Positions 33,680-42,345 of a DNA stretch of 64,000 nucleotides are shown in pieces. The translations under genes and the position numbers were made by a program. Under the pieces are notes generated by a model. The model was not told the origin of the DNA and ran no database searches. It was given only the letters and a program-made list of their open reading frames with translations. Numbering within the stretch: position 1 is the stretch's first letter; every line of letters begins with the position of its first letter. The stretch spans positions 1-64,000 of the forward strand of contig CAZWGO010000001.1 of NCBI GenBank assembly GCA_964633355.1, in the 5' to 3' direction. The DNA is from Micavibrio_B sp964633355. GTDB taxonomy: Bacteria; Pseudomonadota; Alphaproteobacteria; Micavibrionales; Micavibrionaceae.

Positions 33680-35017
33680 CTAGAAAATAATTTCAAAGGT
33701 TAATCCCGGATTCGCATCGCCAAGTGTGATCTTTCCTTCATGCAGGCTAATAATAGCCTTGACTAGGCTTAAACCCAATCCATTACCCTTACCGCCGCGG
33801 CTTGCATCGGATTGGTAAAATCGTTCAAATACTTTTTCGCGGTCGCTTTCTTTAATTCCTGGGCCATTATCGGAAATAAGAAAGTATGCACGGCCATCCT
33901 TAAATCTAAGCTGGATATTAACTATGCCACCACAGGGGGTATATTCAATTGCGTTGCTCAAAATATTTGCAAAAGCCTGAAATAAAAGATCGCGATCCCC
34001 TGTTAATGTAATATTAGCTCCCTCATAAGTGAGGGTAATAGATTTGTCTTCTGCTAAAGGTTCATAAAGCTCTATGACATCGCTAATTATCATATAGAGA
34101 TCTACGCTTTGGAAGCTAAATCTTTGTTGTCGCGTTTCGATACCGGTGATGCATAAAAGGGCGTTGAATGTCCTGAGCAGGCGATGGGTCTCCTCAATGG
34201 CAGCATCACAAATGTTGCATAAGTTCTGATCCTTCTGCTCTGGCAATTTTCGACGCATGATTTCAAGTTGGTTTAAAAGTCTGGTAAGGGGGGTGCGCAG
34301 ATCATGCGCGATATTGTCGGATACATGGCGAATGCCTGTCATCAACTCTTCAATACGTTCAAGCAAAGAATTCAAAACATAAGCCATGTTGCCAATATCG
34401 TCCCAGCGCGCATCTATACTGATGCGCTGTGACAAGTCACCAGTCTCCATGATAGATTTTGCCGTTGCCGCTATACTGTTTGTACGATTGACAACAAATG
34501 TGCTGATCAAAAAACTAACAATGACTACGATAGACACAAGCGCAATGGTGATAAGGCTTAACCATTGTAATCTTTTATAGGCGCGGGCTTCTTTTGTAAT
34601 ATCGATCCCTGTGATCAAAGTGCGCCCGTCATCGAACATATGCACTTTCGCAGCAATATTTCTTTTATCTATAGAGAACAATATGACACCTTCCGTGAGG
34701 ACAGATATTTCCTGTGGCAGGGATAGAATGTTTCCTGCCAGCTTCTGATTATCGGGACCGCGCAAAAGATAAATTCGGGATGAGTGATGAGATAACTTTT
34801 CCAGATTGGAGACAAGGTTGCCGGACGCATCGGCAATGATAAGGTATTTAAGCTCTGTTTCGGCTACGTCGACGGCGCTTTGAATGTAGTGATCGCGATT
34901 AAAATAGTAACTGAAATATCCCAGAACACAGGCTGACAGTCCCAGAAGAACCATGAACAGGATCGCCATTTTAGAACTGGAACTTCGCCAGTATTTTCTT
35001 GTGTCAGTCTTCGACAA
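33680..35017 (-). CDS. Membrane sensor histidine kinase
   Basis: The product, started at TTG 35017, has 445 residues. Membrane segments are at about 18-38 (MAILFMVLLGLSACVLGYFSYYF) and 148-170, with a periplasmic sensor part of about 100 residues in between. A HAMP domain, HisKA with IAHDLRTPLTRLLNQLE and HATPase_c with NILSNAIEYTP, DNGPGI and GNGLGLSLVKAI follow. The TTG gives the N-terminal RKYWRSSSSK segment usual in this subfamily; ATG 34969 is the alternative. It overlaps the response regulator gene by 14 bases. Confidence 0.88.
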   Translation of the reverse strand: MSKTDTRKYWRSSSSKMAILFMVLLGLSACVLGYFSYYFNRDHYIQSAVDVAETELKYLIIADASGNLVSNLEKLSHHSSRIYLLRGPDNQKLAGNILSLPQEISVLTEGVILFSIDKRNIAAKVHMFDDGRTLITGIDITKEARAYKRLQWLSLITIALVSIVVIVSFLISTFVVNRTNSIAATAKSIMETGDLSQRISIDARWDDIGNMAYVLNSLLERIEELMTGIRHVSDNIAHDLRTPLTRLLNQLEIMRRKLPEQKDQNLCNICDAAIEETHRLLRTFNALLCITGIETRQQRFSFQSVDLYMIISDVIELYEPLAEDKSITLTYEGANITLTGDRDLLFQAFANILSNAIEYTPCGGIVNIQLRFKDGRAYFLISDNGPGIKESDREKVFERFYQSDASRGGKGNGLGLSLVKAIISLHEGKITLGDANPGLTFEIIF

Positions 35018-35678
35018 TATAACCGGCCCCGCGCACTGTTTTAATAATCTGCCTTTCGAACCCCTTATCAATTTTTCCGCGCAGGCGACTGATGTGAACA
35101 TCGATGAGGTTTGTTTGTGGATCAAAATTATAATCCCAGACAGATTCAAGAAGCATTGCTCTTGTCACAACTTGCCCCTTATGTCGCATAAGTTGTTCCA
35201 GAAGGCGAAATTCACGGGTTAAGAGATCAATATTAATCCCATCTCTGGAAACTCTCCGTTCAATCAGGTCAAGGTCAAGGCCACTTGCCGTCAGATGATG
35301 AGAATTATCTATTATGCCATTTGCGCGGCGCCCCAAAACTTCAATTCTGGCAAGAAGCTCTTCGAATGCAAAAGGTTTGACGAGGTAATCATCCCCACCT
35401 GCGCGCAGCCCGCTGACCTTGTCATCTACTTCACCAAGGGCGCTTAATATAAGAACGGGAAGCTGGTTCCCTAAGGCGCGTAAATTCTTGATAATCGAAA
35501 TACCATCCATGCCGGGTAGCATGCGATCAATGATAGCCAGATCATAATTTTCACTACTTGCTTTTCGAAAGCCTTCCGTGCCGTCACTGCAGTGCTCCGC
35601 ATGATGTCCCTGTTCGCCAAGGCTGCGGACGATATAGTCCAATACCTGATCGTCATCTTCGATACATAAAATGCGCAT
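35004..35678 (-). CDS. OmpR/PhoB-family response regulator
   Basis: The 224-residue protein has a receiver domain with acidic pocket EDD at 7-9, the phospho-acceptor Asp51 in AIIDRMLPG, Thr/Ser near 79 and Lys101 in LVKPFAFEEL. The C-terminal winged helix ends TNLIDVHISRLRGKID...IKTVRGAGYIVED, typical of OmpR/PhoB. It is the partner of the following histidine kinase. Its target could be the neighbouring lipid operon, but no binding site is proven. Confidence 0.92.
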   Translation of the reverse strand: MRILCIEDDDQVLDYIVRSLGEQGHHAEHCSDGTEGFRKASSENYDLAIIDRMLPGMDGISIIKNLRALGNQLPVLILSALGEVDDKVSGLRAGGDDYLVKPFAFEELLARIEVLGRRANGIIDNSHHLTASGLDLDLIERRVSRDGINIDLLTREFRLLEQLMRHKGQVVTRAMLLESVWDYNFDPQTNLIDVHISRLRGKIDKGFERQIIKTVRGAGYIVED

Positions 35679-35941
35679 AGTCCGGCTTTGGTTTTTTCTC
35701 TTGGGCTTATGGGGGCAAAAGCTACACTAAAGGGCAAGAATGCGCAATTTTCCATCCGAAAGCTTTTTAATGGCGTTTCAGATAAATACGAGGGAAAAAC
35801 TTTGATATGCGGGCTATTTATTAACGGGTCAAATGCTTCTGACTAAAATTATGACTCTTATTGATCATATTGTCGACGCGCTTTAGGATACTGTCTCGAC
35901 AAGTAATTGATATATAAAGATAAAAATAATAAAAAAACCCC
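35679..35941. other. Intergenic region
   Basis: About 260 bases without a supported gene lie between the response regulator start and the tRNA promoter. It should hold the two-component operon's promoter. A T-rich block near 35693-35701 and an A-rich block near 35921-35938 are seen, with no clear operator. Confidence 0.4.
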
Positions 35942-35970
35942 TTGCATTCGTTATCTAACTCGATTTATAA
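35942..35970 (+). promoter_or_regulatory. Promoter of tRNA-Glu
   Basis: TTGCAT and TTATAA are spaced by 17 bases, followed by a GC-rich discriminator (GTGCGC), as usual for stable RNA promoters. The tRNA begins 21 bases later. Confidence 0.7.
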
Positions 35971-35990
35971 GTGCGCTCGGTCTTAAAGAC

Positions 35991-36066
35991 GTCCCCTTCG
36001 TCTAGAGGCCTAGGACACGTCCCTTTCACGGACGCGACACGGGTTCGAATCCCGTAGGGGACGCCA
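35991..36066 (+). tRNA. tRNA-Glu (TTC anticodon)
   Basis: A 76-base cloverleaf with acceptor stem GTCCCCT/AGGGGAC, anticodon loop CTTTCAC (TTC) and T-loop GGTTCGAATCC, with encoded CCA. A broken integrase starts 67 bases downstream, which suggests that its 3' end served as an insertion site. Confidence 0.96.
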
Positions 36067-36132
36067 TATACCTACACAATCCTTTACATTCAGCAAGTTA
36101 CCTATCTGCCCCAAACCTAGTGATACAAAACG

Positions 36133-36441
36133 GTGGGACAAATGGTTGCTATGGTCAAGCCATACAGACATCCAAAGACAGGGATCTTCTGGCTTCAAAA
36201 ATCTATTCCCGAAAAGCTGAGACCTCATTTCGGAGGGCGGCGGGAATTTAAAGTTACCTTGCGGACTAGGGAACCAAAAGAAGCCAAACTGTTGGCGAGT
36301 GTCCGGTTGCTGGAGTTTGAAGATCGCCTTCAGGGAGCCGCCGGAGTATCTACCCCTATCTTACCCCACCTTATGAGCTTCTCTCGTTCTGTGCACGACA
36401 CCTCACACCTAGAAAGCCATATCTACAGTCAGGTATATTAG
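36133..36441 (+). pseudogene. Truncated phage-type integrase (N-terminal DUF6538 part)
   Basis: The first 65 residues (VKPYRHPKTGIFWLQKSIPE, then LRPHFGGRREFKVTL and REPKEAKLL) match the N-terminal domain of DUF6538-type tyrosine integrases. After about residue 70 the sequence becomes unrelated and ends. The catalytic domain is missing. It lies directly after tRNA-Glu, the classical place, so it marks a former integrative element. No repeat of the tRNA 3' end was seen in the downstream few kilobases. Confidence 0.75.
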
Positions 36442-36552
36442 ATGAAAGTTACAGTGCTGTATCGTTAAAATCAAAGATCTGGCCGCAGGGAACACATCAA
36501 GAAGCTATAGATTTTATTAGGACCAAAAGTTTAAGCGTAGGAATTCCCGAAG

Positions 36553-37239
36553 ATGGAAGTTCAAAAGATTGGCGAGGATTCTACGAACAGCGCAAATCCG
36601 GGTGCCGTACAGGCGCAGGAGATGGACGATCTCTGGACGGAGCGCTCTTCGCAAACAGTCGGCAGCGGCATATTCCAAAGCATGAAAGCGGGTATCTTCT
36701 CGCAAATGGCCGCGGGGGCTTTTCGAAAACTAAAAAGCCAATCAATTTTTTTATATAAGGAGGTTTGCTAACTTTATTGTTTGCGGTTTATTTTGTGATT
36801 TTTCAACCTTTTAAGGTTACCAATCCTAATGATCAGAGGTTTGATGCTAGTCAATTTAGATTTGAAGATTATCCCAGCTCAACCGAACTGGCTATGTTCT
36901 TATGGCGGCTCTTCCGAACAGAACCAAAAAGCAAAAAAGTAGATGAAGTGATGAATAAGGCTGGAGCATTTGGCGAGGCAAATCCAGTCGACAAGAATAG
37001 TTATTCGTATTCTTATGATACTCATTGGCATTATAGCGGCCGGAGACGGTTTTTAAATAAACAGCAAGGATGCTGCTACTGTTTGGGCTGAAATGCAATC
37101 TACAGCCTCGTCGCTTGGTGTATACGACCCTAGTACGGATCTTTGGGAAACTAATGTTTTATATCACTTAATCGTTCATTCATCAATCTCACGCGCATGT
37201 TCGTTGATCAACAAGGGCTTTGTTAGTTGTAATAAATAA
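36553..37239 (+). pseudogene. Frameshifted gene downstream of the integrase remnant
   Basis: Three open stretches in different frames read as one protein. MEVQKIGEDSTNSANPG... runs to about 36735. LTLLFAVYFVIFQPFKVTNP...FRFEDYPSSTELAMFLW, with one membrane segment, runs to about 37010. KDAATVWAEMQSTASSLGVYD... runs to TAA 37237. An AAAA-rich shift near 36730, a stop near 36758 and another shift near 37020-37060 separate them. I do not recognise the protein. It is likely cargo of the decayed element. Confidence 0.5.
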
Positions 37240-37426
37240 GCGATTTTTGGAGCCTAATGAAGTCAAATTTGCATATTTTCTTACAAATTCTTTTGTGGTA
37301 ATCAATTTTCTCTGATAAAAATTTTAACTAGCACTGTTGTGCTGCAAATGCGTTATCACAAAATGTGTTGGGTCTAGTCCATTAAGCATACCATTTGAAT
37401 ATAGGCCGCGGCACGAGGAACCTTTG

Positions 37427-39802
37427 AATAAAAAAATCTCATTTACATTAAGTTTTTTAGCATCTCTAATCATAATAATTTCTTCTGCCTCGAAAATTAT
37501 TTACGGTCATGGCGAAAAGAACCCCATTTATATTTTAACTGGTTTGTATAATGGGCATGTTTTTATTTTAGGAGTCGGACTCTTTTTATTGGCCTTTTTG
37601 GCAAATAATTATACGCGCGGAGTACTTTTAAACGCTCTTTTCAAATCAGATAAATCATCTCATGACGCACTTTATAAAGATACTGAAAATAACAAAATAT
37701 TTGTAATCACGAATATTTTAATATTCACTTTAATCTCATTTTATTATTTTTTACGCCTTGATATGAAGAGGCTGTTTATTGGCGTCGATGGCGATTACAT
37801 GATCTCCATAGCGTCACAACAAAAAATATGGAGCGAGTCGGCGTTTCATTTTTCAGCGAATTTTCTGCAGGGATTAGGGGGTAACATATGGTTCCCTTTA
37901 AATACTCTCATAGATCTAGGGTATATTCTGGCAGGCGCTTCCACTGGCTTGAATGCGCCTTTGGCTTATACGATCTGGTCCTTATTGCTTTTCGCTTCGA
38001 CATTTTTTTTGGCGCGGGCGGTAAAGTTAAATTTTACCACTTCTATGATTGCTGCATGGCTTGCGCCTATCTTTATAATTTACCCGTGCCCGATCCAGTT
38101 GAGCAAGCTTGCTGCTTTAATTCCGCATTTGGGAACTCTGATATCTTTAAGCAGCTTTTTAATAATCGCAATCATTGTAAAAAGCCGAACTATTTTATCC
38201 TCTGCGGCCAGAAGCATTTTCATTTCGGCAGCGTTAATTTATTTCCTTTGTCATTCGCCGACTTTCGTCATTTTATTTTTTCCGCTTCTCGCAGTATGCG
38301 GAATAACAAAGCTTGTATCGCTTAAAGATCGTAAGGAATTTTTTAACGAAGTAATTATCTTTGCAATCCCGATGATATTGATGGCCGGCCTGGGTGCGTT
38401 TCAATTCGTGGCGGGATTATTTTTCGACACAGCGGTATATGTTTTCTCCAAGGATTTTCTCGTTACGCCTAAAAAACTTAGTTCCATAGCATCTGTTTTT
38501 TACTTTCCCCAGGCTTTGGGAGTTGTGTGCTGTATCTTTGCTTATATGGGCTTGATATCCAAGGTCATAACCAAAGACAAATCCTGGGAAATGAAAATCT
38601 TGGCTACGGCAACGCTTGGCAGCTGTCTACTTCTTTTTATATTCGGTTTTATTTATGTCTATAATCCAAACAACTGGGATGGACCCAGCCTTAATTACTT
38701 TGAATTCGGCTTGTGGCCCTTATATGCAATATTCACATCTTGCTTAATAATAAAACTTTTGTCGTTTCTGAAGCTCGCCAGTTTTAAGCTACTCGAAAAT
38801 GATACATGTAAATATTTTGTAAAAAATTCCCGTTATATGGTGGCGCTTGTTCCGGCAATATTTTTTCTTTTGCTTGGAGTAGATACTCCATCTGAACGGT
38901 ATTGGTCCTATCCTCCACCTGCCTCGCCTATAATGAATAAACTGGATGAGGTAGCGCACAAGCCTGGAGACGTTTTCCATGGCCGGGTAGCGACGTTCAC
39001 AGGATTGAAAATCGACAAGCCGGCGTCATGGATTGACATACAAATTTTTGATTATGATGTCCTGGTCGACTTTAATAATGATTTTAGAAAAGCAGGCTTG
39101 TGGGAAAACGGAATACCTACATTGGCTGAATACAACCCTGCCATTTCCCCCCGTTTTTACTTTTTCGCAAAGCGTATCTTTGAAGATCCCGGCGACGAAC
39201 AGGCGCGAAATATGATAGCCATGCGTAAAATATCGTTAAAACATTTGAAAATGCTAGGTATCAATAGAATAATTACGGATGTTCCTTTGAAAAAAGAGAA
39301 GCTGCTTGCTCAGGAAAAATCTGAAAAACATAATGTGTATTTATATTCCTTGGAGAAGGTGAATTTAGGTGACTGGTCTCCGACCAATATTGTCAAATAT
39401 AGCAATGCCAACGATGCCTTGAATTATATAGCTTCTGAAAAATTTAATCCGGAAAAAGAAATTTTTCTAGAAAAGGATCTTCAAAAAACTCCTCTGGTAA
39501 AAATCAAGGAATCTAATTTTATAGTCGAAAATAGCGGGTATAAAATTTCAGCTTCTAGTGGGGGCGTTTCGGTTATTTTGCTGCCTGTTGAATACAGCTC
39601 GTGTTTTAGTTTCGAAGCAAAAACAAGCTCTTCTTATAAGCCTGAAATCATACCGGCCAACTTTTTGCTGACGGCTATTATCTTTGATAAAGATATTGAG
39701 GCGAATATAACCTACAGCAATGGCTTGTTTAAAAATCCGGGCTGCCGTTTAGAAGACTACAAACAATTCAAAAAAATTCTAGAGAAAGAAAAGCTAAATT
39801 AA
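37427..39802 (+). CDS. Large multi-spanning membrane protein, probable glycosyltransferase-like
   Basis: The 791-residue product (start at TTG 37427, after GAGGAA; a TTG at 37337 is possible) has about 12-13 hydrophobic segments in its first 500 residues. A soluble C-terminal domain of about 290 residues follows. This is the shape of GT-C fold lipid-linked sugar transferases (YfhO/GtrC-like), with an acidic segment GVDGDYM in the first large loop. I cannot assign a family precisely. The following gtrB- and gtrA-like genes support a role in transferring a lipid-linked sugar to a surface polysaccharide. Confidence 0.55.
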   Translation, partial: NKKISFTLSFLASLIIIISSASKIIYGHGEKNPIYILTGLYNGHVFILGVGLFLLAFLANNYTRGVLLNALFKSDKSSHDALYKDTENNKIFVITNILIFTLISFYYFLRLDMKRLFIGVDGDYMISIASQQKIWSESAFHFSANFLQGLGGNIWFPLNTLIDLGYILAGASTGLNAPLAYTIWSLLLFASTFFLARAVKLNFTTSMIAAWLAPIFIIYPCPIQLSKLAALIPHLGTLISLSSFLIIAIIVKSRTILSSAARSIFISAALIYFLCHSPTFVILFFPLLAVCGITKLVSLKDRKEFFNEVIIFAIPMILMAGLGAFQFVAGLFFDTAVYVFSKDFLVTPKKLSSIASVFYFPQALGVVCCIFAYMGLISKVITKDKSWEMKILATATLGSCLLLFIFGFIYVYNPNNWDGPSLNYFEFGLWPLYAIFTSCLIIKLLSFLKLASFKLLENDTCKYFVKNSRYMVALVPAIFFLLLGVDTPSERYWSYPPPASPIMNKLDEVAHKPGDVFHGRVATFTGLKIDKPASWIDIQIFDYDVLVDFNNDFRKAGLWENGIPTLAEYNPAISPRFYFFAKRIFEDPGDEQARNMIAMRKISLKHLKMLGINRIITDVPLKKEKLLAQEKSEKHNVYLYSLEKVNLGDWSPTNIVKYSNANDALNYIASEKFNPEKEIFLEKDLQKTPLVKIKESNFIVENSGYKISASSGGVSVILLPVEYSSCFSFEAKTSSSYKPEIIPANFLLTAIIFDKDIEANITYSNGLFKNPGCRLEDYKQFKKILEKEKLN

Positions 39803-39833
39803 AAACTCTTCTCTGGATGAAAGAAAAAATTCT

Positions 39834-40961
39834 ATGTTTAATCTTATTCTTTTTGGTGGAGGGCGATGGGCCCGTGTTATCGCGGGCGTGCTGTGCGATA
39901 TCCTGCCGGAAGAACATAAGATATTCTGGGTCAGCAAGCATGGCTATGACGACCTAACAAAATGGGTGCGGGAACGGAATAAAAACCAGATCATTTTGCT
40001 GAAGGATGATGCAGGTGCATGGGATAACAATATTCATGCTTCTGTCATTGCGACTGCTCCACATAGTCACGCTGGGTATGCTGAAAAATCCATTGCCCGT
40101 GGCATTCCAACCTTTATTGAAAAGCCTTTTGCGCTCAATATGATTGAGGCAACGCATTTACTGGATCTCGCTAAAAAGTCAGGCTGCGTCTCCGGGGTAA
40201 ATCTTGTTTTCATGTATGCAGATTATCTGCACGATTTCGCCCGGCTGCTGGCTGATAAAACTTTAGCTTCCATAGAGATCGTCTGGCATGACGCCAAGTT
40301 GGAGATCCGGTATGGCGAAGAAAAAAGGCCTGATTTTTATACGTCGATACCTCACGATATGTTTCCCCATATCTGGTCGATTTTAAAAATTCTAAAGCCT
40401 GAGATGCGCTTTGAATTGCAGGATGTTGTCTATTCAGCTTCAGGCGCTGTTTCCATTCAGGGAAATGATCAATCTACTTCAATAAATATCAGCCTTTCCC
40501 GCCGTGGCGGAGAAAGAATTCGCCAGGTCAAAGTAAATGGCGGAGAATGGGTCCTTGATTTCACACAAGAGCCGGGATTTATTCTTCATCAGAATGTTAA
40601 AACTCAAAACCATTGGCAGGGTAAAACTCCACTGGTGCAGTCATTGACTGAATTTTTGAATATTGCAAAAACGCCGCTTGATTCCGCTTACTGGCCATTG
40701 GCTTTGGATAAATGTATAGAAACTGTCGCCTTATCGGATCGGGTGCAGACTCTTTTGGAAGTATCACAGAATCAGGTCATGGACGCTATGGCAGTTTCCG
40801 AGGAGGAGTTGATCAATAATCATACCAATCTGCTGATTGATATGTTTTTGCCCCGTGCCGGATTGGAAGGGAAAAAACCTCCAATCCTTACGGATGAACA
40901 ACGAAAAGACTTTGCAGCCAAAGCCATGTCCTTATATAGTATAAAAAAAGTAGGGGGCTAA
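39834..40961 (+). CDS. Gfo/Idh/MocA-family oxidoreductase
   Basis: The 375-residue protein has an N-terminal Rossmann fold (LILFGGGRWARVIAGVL), the family's EKPFAL motif near 101-106 and a C-terminal alpha/beta domain. It probably oxidises or reduces a sugar hydroxyl using NAD(P). It is 31 bases after the membrane protein and touches the next gene, so all belong to one operon of polysaccharide genes. A glycosyl substrate is likely from context. Confidence 0.8.
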   Translation: MFNLILFGGGRWARVIAGVLCDILPEEHKIFWVSKHGYDDLTKWVRERNKNQIILLKDDAGAWDNNIHASVIATAPHSHAGYAEKSIARGIPTFIEKPFALNMIEATHLLDLAKKSGCVSGVNLVFMYADYLHDFARLLADKTLASIEIVWHDAKLEIRYGEEKRPDFYTSIPHDMFPHIWSILKILKPEMRFELQDVVYSASGAVSIQGNDQSTSINISLSRRGGERIRQVKVNGGEWVLDFTQEPGFILHQNVKTQNHWQGKTPLVQSLTEFLNIAKTPLDSAYWPLALDKCIETVALSDRVQTLLEVSQNQVMDAMAVSEEELINNHTNLLIDMFLPRAGLEGKKPPILTDEQRKDFAAKAMSLYSIKKVGG

Positions 40962-40962
40962 A

Positions 40963-41925
40963 ATAGATACATCTAAGAAACTCGTTTCAATCGTCATTCC
41001 TGTTTTTAACGAGGAAAATAATGTCTGGCTTGCCTACAGGGCGGTTAAGGACGTTTTTGAAACGCTTAACGATCAATATAATCTTGAGATTATTTTTACA
41101 GATAATCACAGCACCGATAATACTTTTATCGAGCTTGAAAAAATAGGAGCGCAAGATCAGCGCGTGCGCGCCGTCCGTTATAGCCGCAACTATGGATTCA
41201 ATAAATCCCTGTTGACCGGCTATCGCCTCGCGCAGGGTGCCTGTACGATCCAGCTTGATTGCGACCTGCAGGATCCGCCGGCCCTGTTTCCTGAATTTTT
41301 GAAACGCTGGGAAGAAGGGGCCGATGTCGTCGTCGGCATCCGTAAAAAACGCGAGGAAGGCGTGCTTCTCCAGAATATGCGAAAAGTCTTCTATCGTTTT
41401 CTCAATACGATATCCGAAGATAATTTGACGATTGACGCCGGAGATTTCAGACTGGTCGATCGCAGCATTCTTGACCAGCTTAATAGCCTCTATGACGCAA
41501 ACCCTTATGTGCGCGGACTGGTATCTTCTTTGGCGAGAAACACTTCCGGCATACCTTATGAGCGCAATGTGCGTCTTCATGACCACAGCAAGTTCCCCTT
41601 TATGAAACTGGTAGGGCTTGCTGTAAACGGAATCGTTAATCACTCGACAATGCCATTAAGGCTGGCCTCTATTACCGGCTTTATTATCGCTTTTGTAACG
41701 CTTTGCATGGCAGTAGGGTATTTTGTAAGCAAGTTGCTTTTCGATCTGAACTGGCCAGCAGGCTTTACTACCCAGATCATTCTTATTTTGTTCGGTATCA
41801 GTTTAAATGCAATTTTTCTGGGTATTATTGGTGAGTATTTGCGCAAAATTTATCAGCAATCACATCACAGGCCGATTACGATCATTCAAAAAAGCATAAA
41901 CATGCCGCCTGCCCAAAAAAAATAA
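40963..41925 (+). CDS. Glycosyltransferase family 2, GtrB-like (apparent ATA start)
   Basis: The 320-residue reading frame begins ATA at 40963, right after an AGGGGG site. It encodes KKLVSIVIPVFNEENNVW, the DNHSTDNT stretch and DCDLQDPP (metal-binding). There are two C-terminal membrane segments (about 245-268 and 280-302), as in GtrB/polyprenol phosphate glucosyltransferases. Between the in-frame upstream stop (40951) and the catalytic domain there is no ATG, GTG or TTG until 41164, far too late. So either ATA is used or the start codon was mutated or misread. It would make polyprenyl-phosphate sugar. Confidence 0.82.
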   Translation: MDTSKKLVSIVIPVFNEENNVWLAYRAVKDVFETLNDQYNLEIIFTDNHSTDNTFIELEKIGAQDQRVRAVRYSRNYGFNKSLLTGYRLAQGACTIQLDCDLQDPPALFPEFLKRWEEGADVVVGIRKKREEGVLLQNMRKVFYRFLNTISEDNLTIDAGDFRLVDRSILDQLNSLYDANPYVRGLVSSLARNTSGIPYERNVRLHDHSKFPFMKLVGLAVNGIVNHSTMPLRLASITGFIIAFVTLCMAVGYFVSKLLFDLNWPAGFTTQIILILFGISLNAIFLGIIGEYLRKIYQQSHHRPITIIQKSINMPPAQKK

Positions 41926-41946
41926 AGCGGGATAGATGTAACTGAT

Positions 41947-42345
41947 ATGATTTCCAAAGAAAGCATCTCCAGACTTTTCCGCTTTGCCATTGTGGGCGGC
42001 ACCAGCACGCTTCTATATGCTCTTATCGCCTATATTCTAACGTTCATTTTTTCCGGAAAATTTATCTACATACATATAGCGGCTTATTGTTTGGCCGTTC
42101 CCTTTTCCTATTTCGCTCAGAGAGGCTTTACCTTTCGCCATAAGGGTTCGCACAAAACAACGTCATGGCGTTTTCTGATTGCAAATCTGGTGGCGCTGAC
42201 TGTCAGTTCATTTGTCAGTTTCTATCTTGTCGATATAGCCGGATTGCATGAATGGTTTGGCATTTTCATTGCGATGATCGTCGTGCCCGTGATGAGCTTT
42301 GCCACCATGAGCTATTGGGTATTTGTCGACAGGCGGCAGGCTTAA
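41947..42345 (+). CDS. GtrA-family membrane protein
   Basis: The 132-residue protein has four membrane segments and the GtrA signature FAIVGGTSTLLYALIAYIL at the start and RGFTFRHKG in the middle loop. GtrA proteins are thought to flip polyprenyl-phosphate-linked sugars across the inner membrane. It starts 22 bases after gtrB-like, the usual order B/A in these clusters. It overlaps the convergent methyltransferase gene by four bases. Confidence 0.88.
   Translation: MISKESISRLFRFAIVGGTSTLLYALIAYILTFIFSGKFIYIHIAAYCLAVPFSYFAQRGFTFRHKGSHKTTSWRFLIANLVALTVSSFVSFYLVDIAGLHEWFGIFIAMIVVPVMSFATMSYWVFVDRRQA

Noticed and set aside
36330..36760. An open stretch reading ...LKSKIWPQGTHQEAIDFIRTKS... in a third frame after the integrase remnant.
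   Set aside because: It has no start codon or ribosome-binding site, and its second half is out of frame with the better-looking coding frame at 36553. It may be part of the decayed element but cannot be called.
40987..41643. A leftward 218-codon frame opposite the GtrB-like gene.
   Set aside because: The opposite strand encodes a clear family 2 glycosyltransferase with all motifs; this frame has no recognisable domain.
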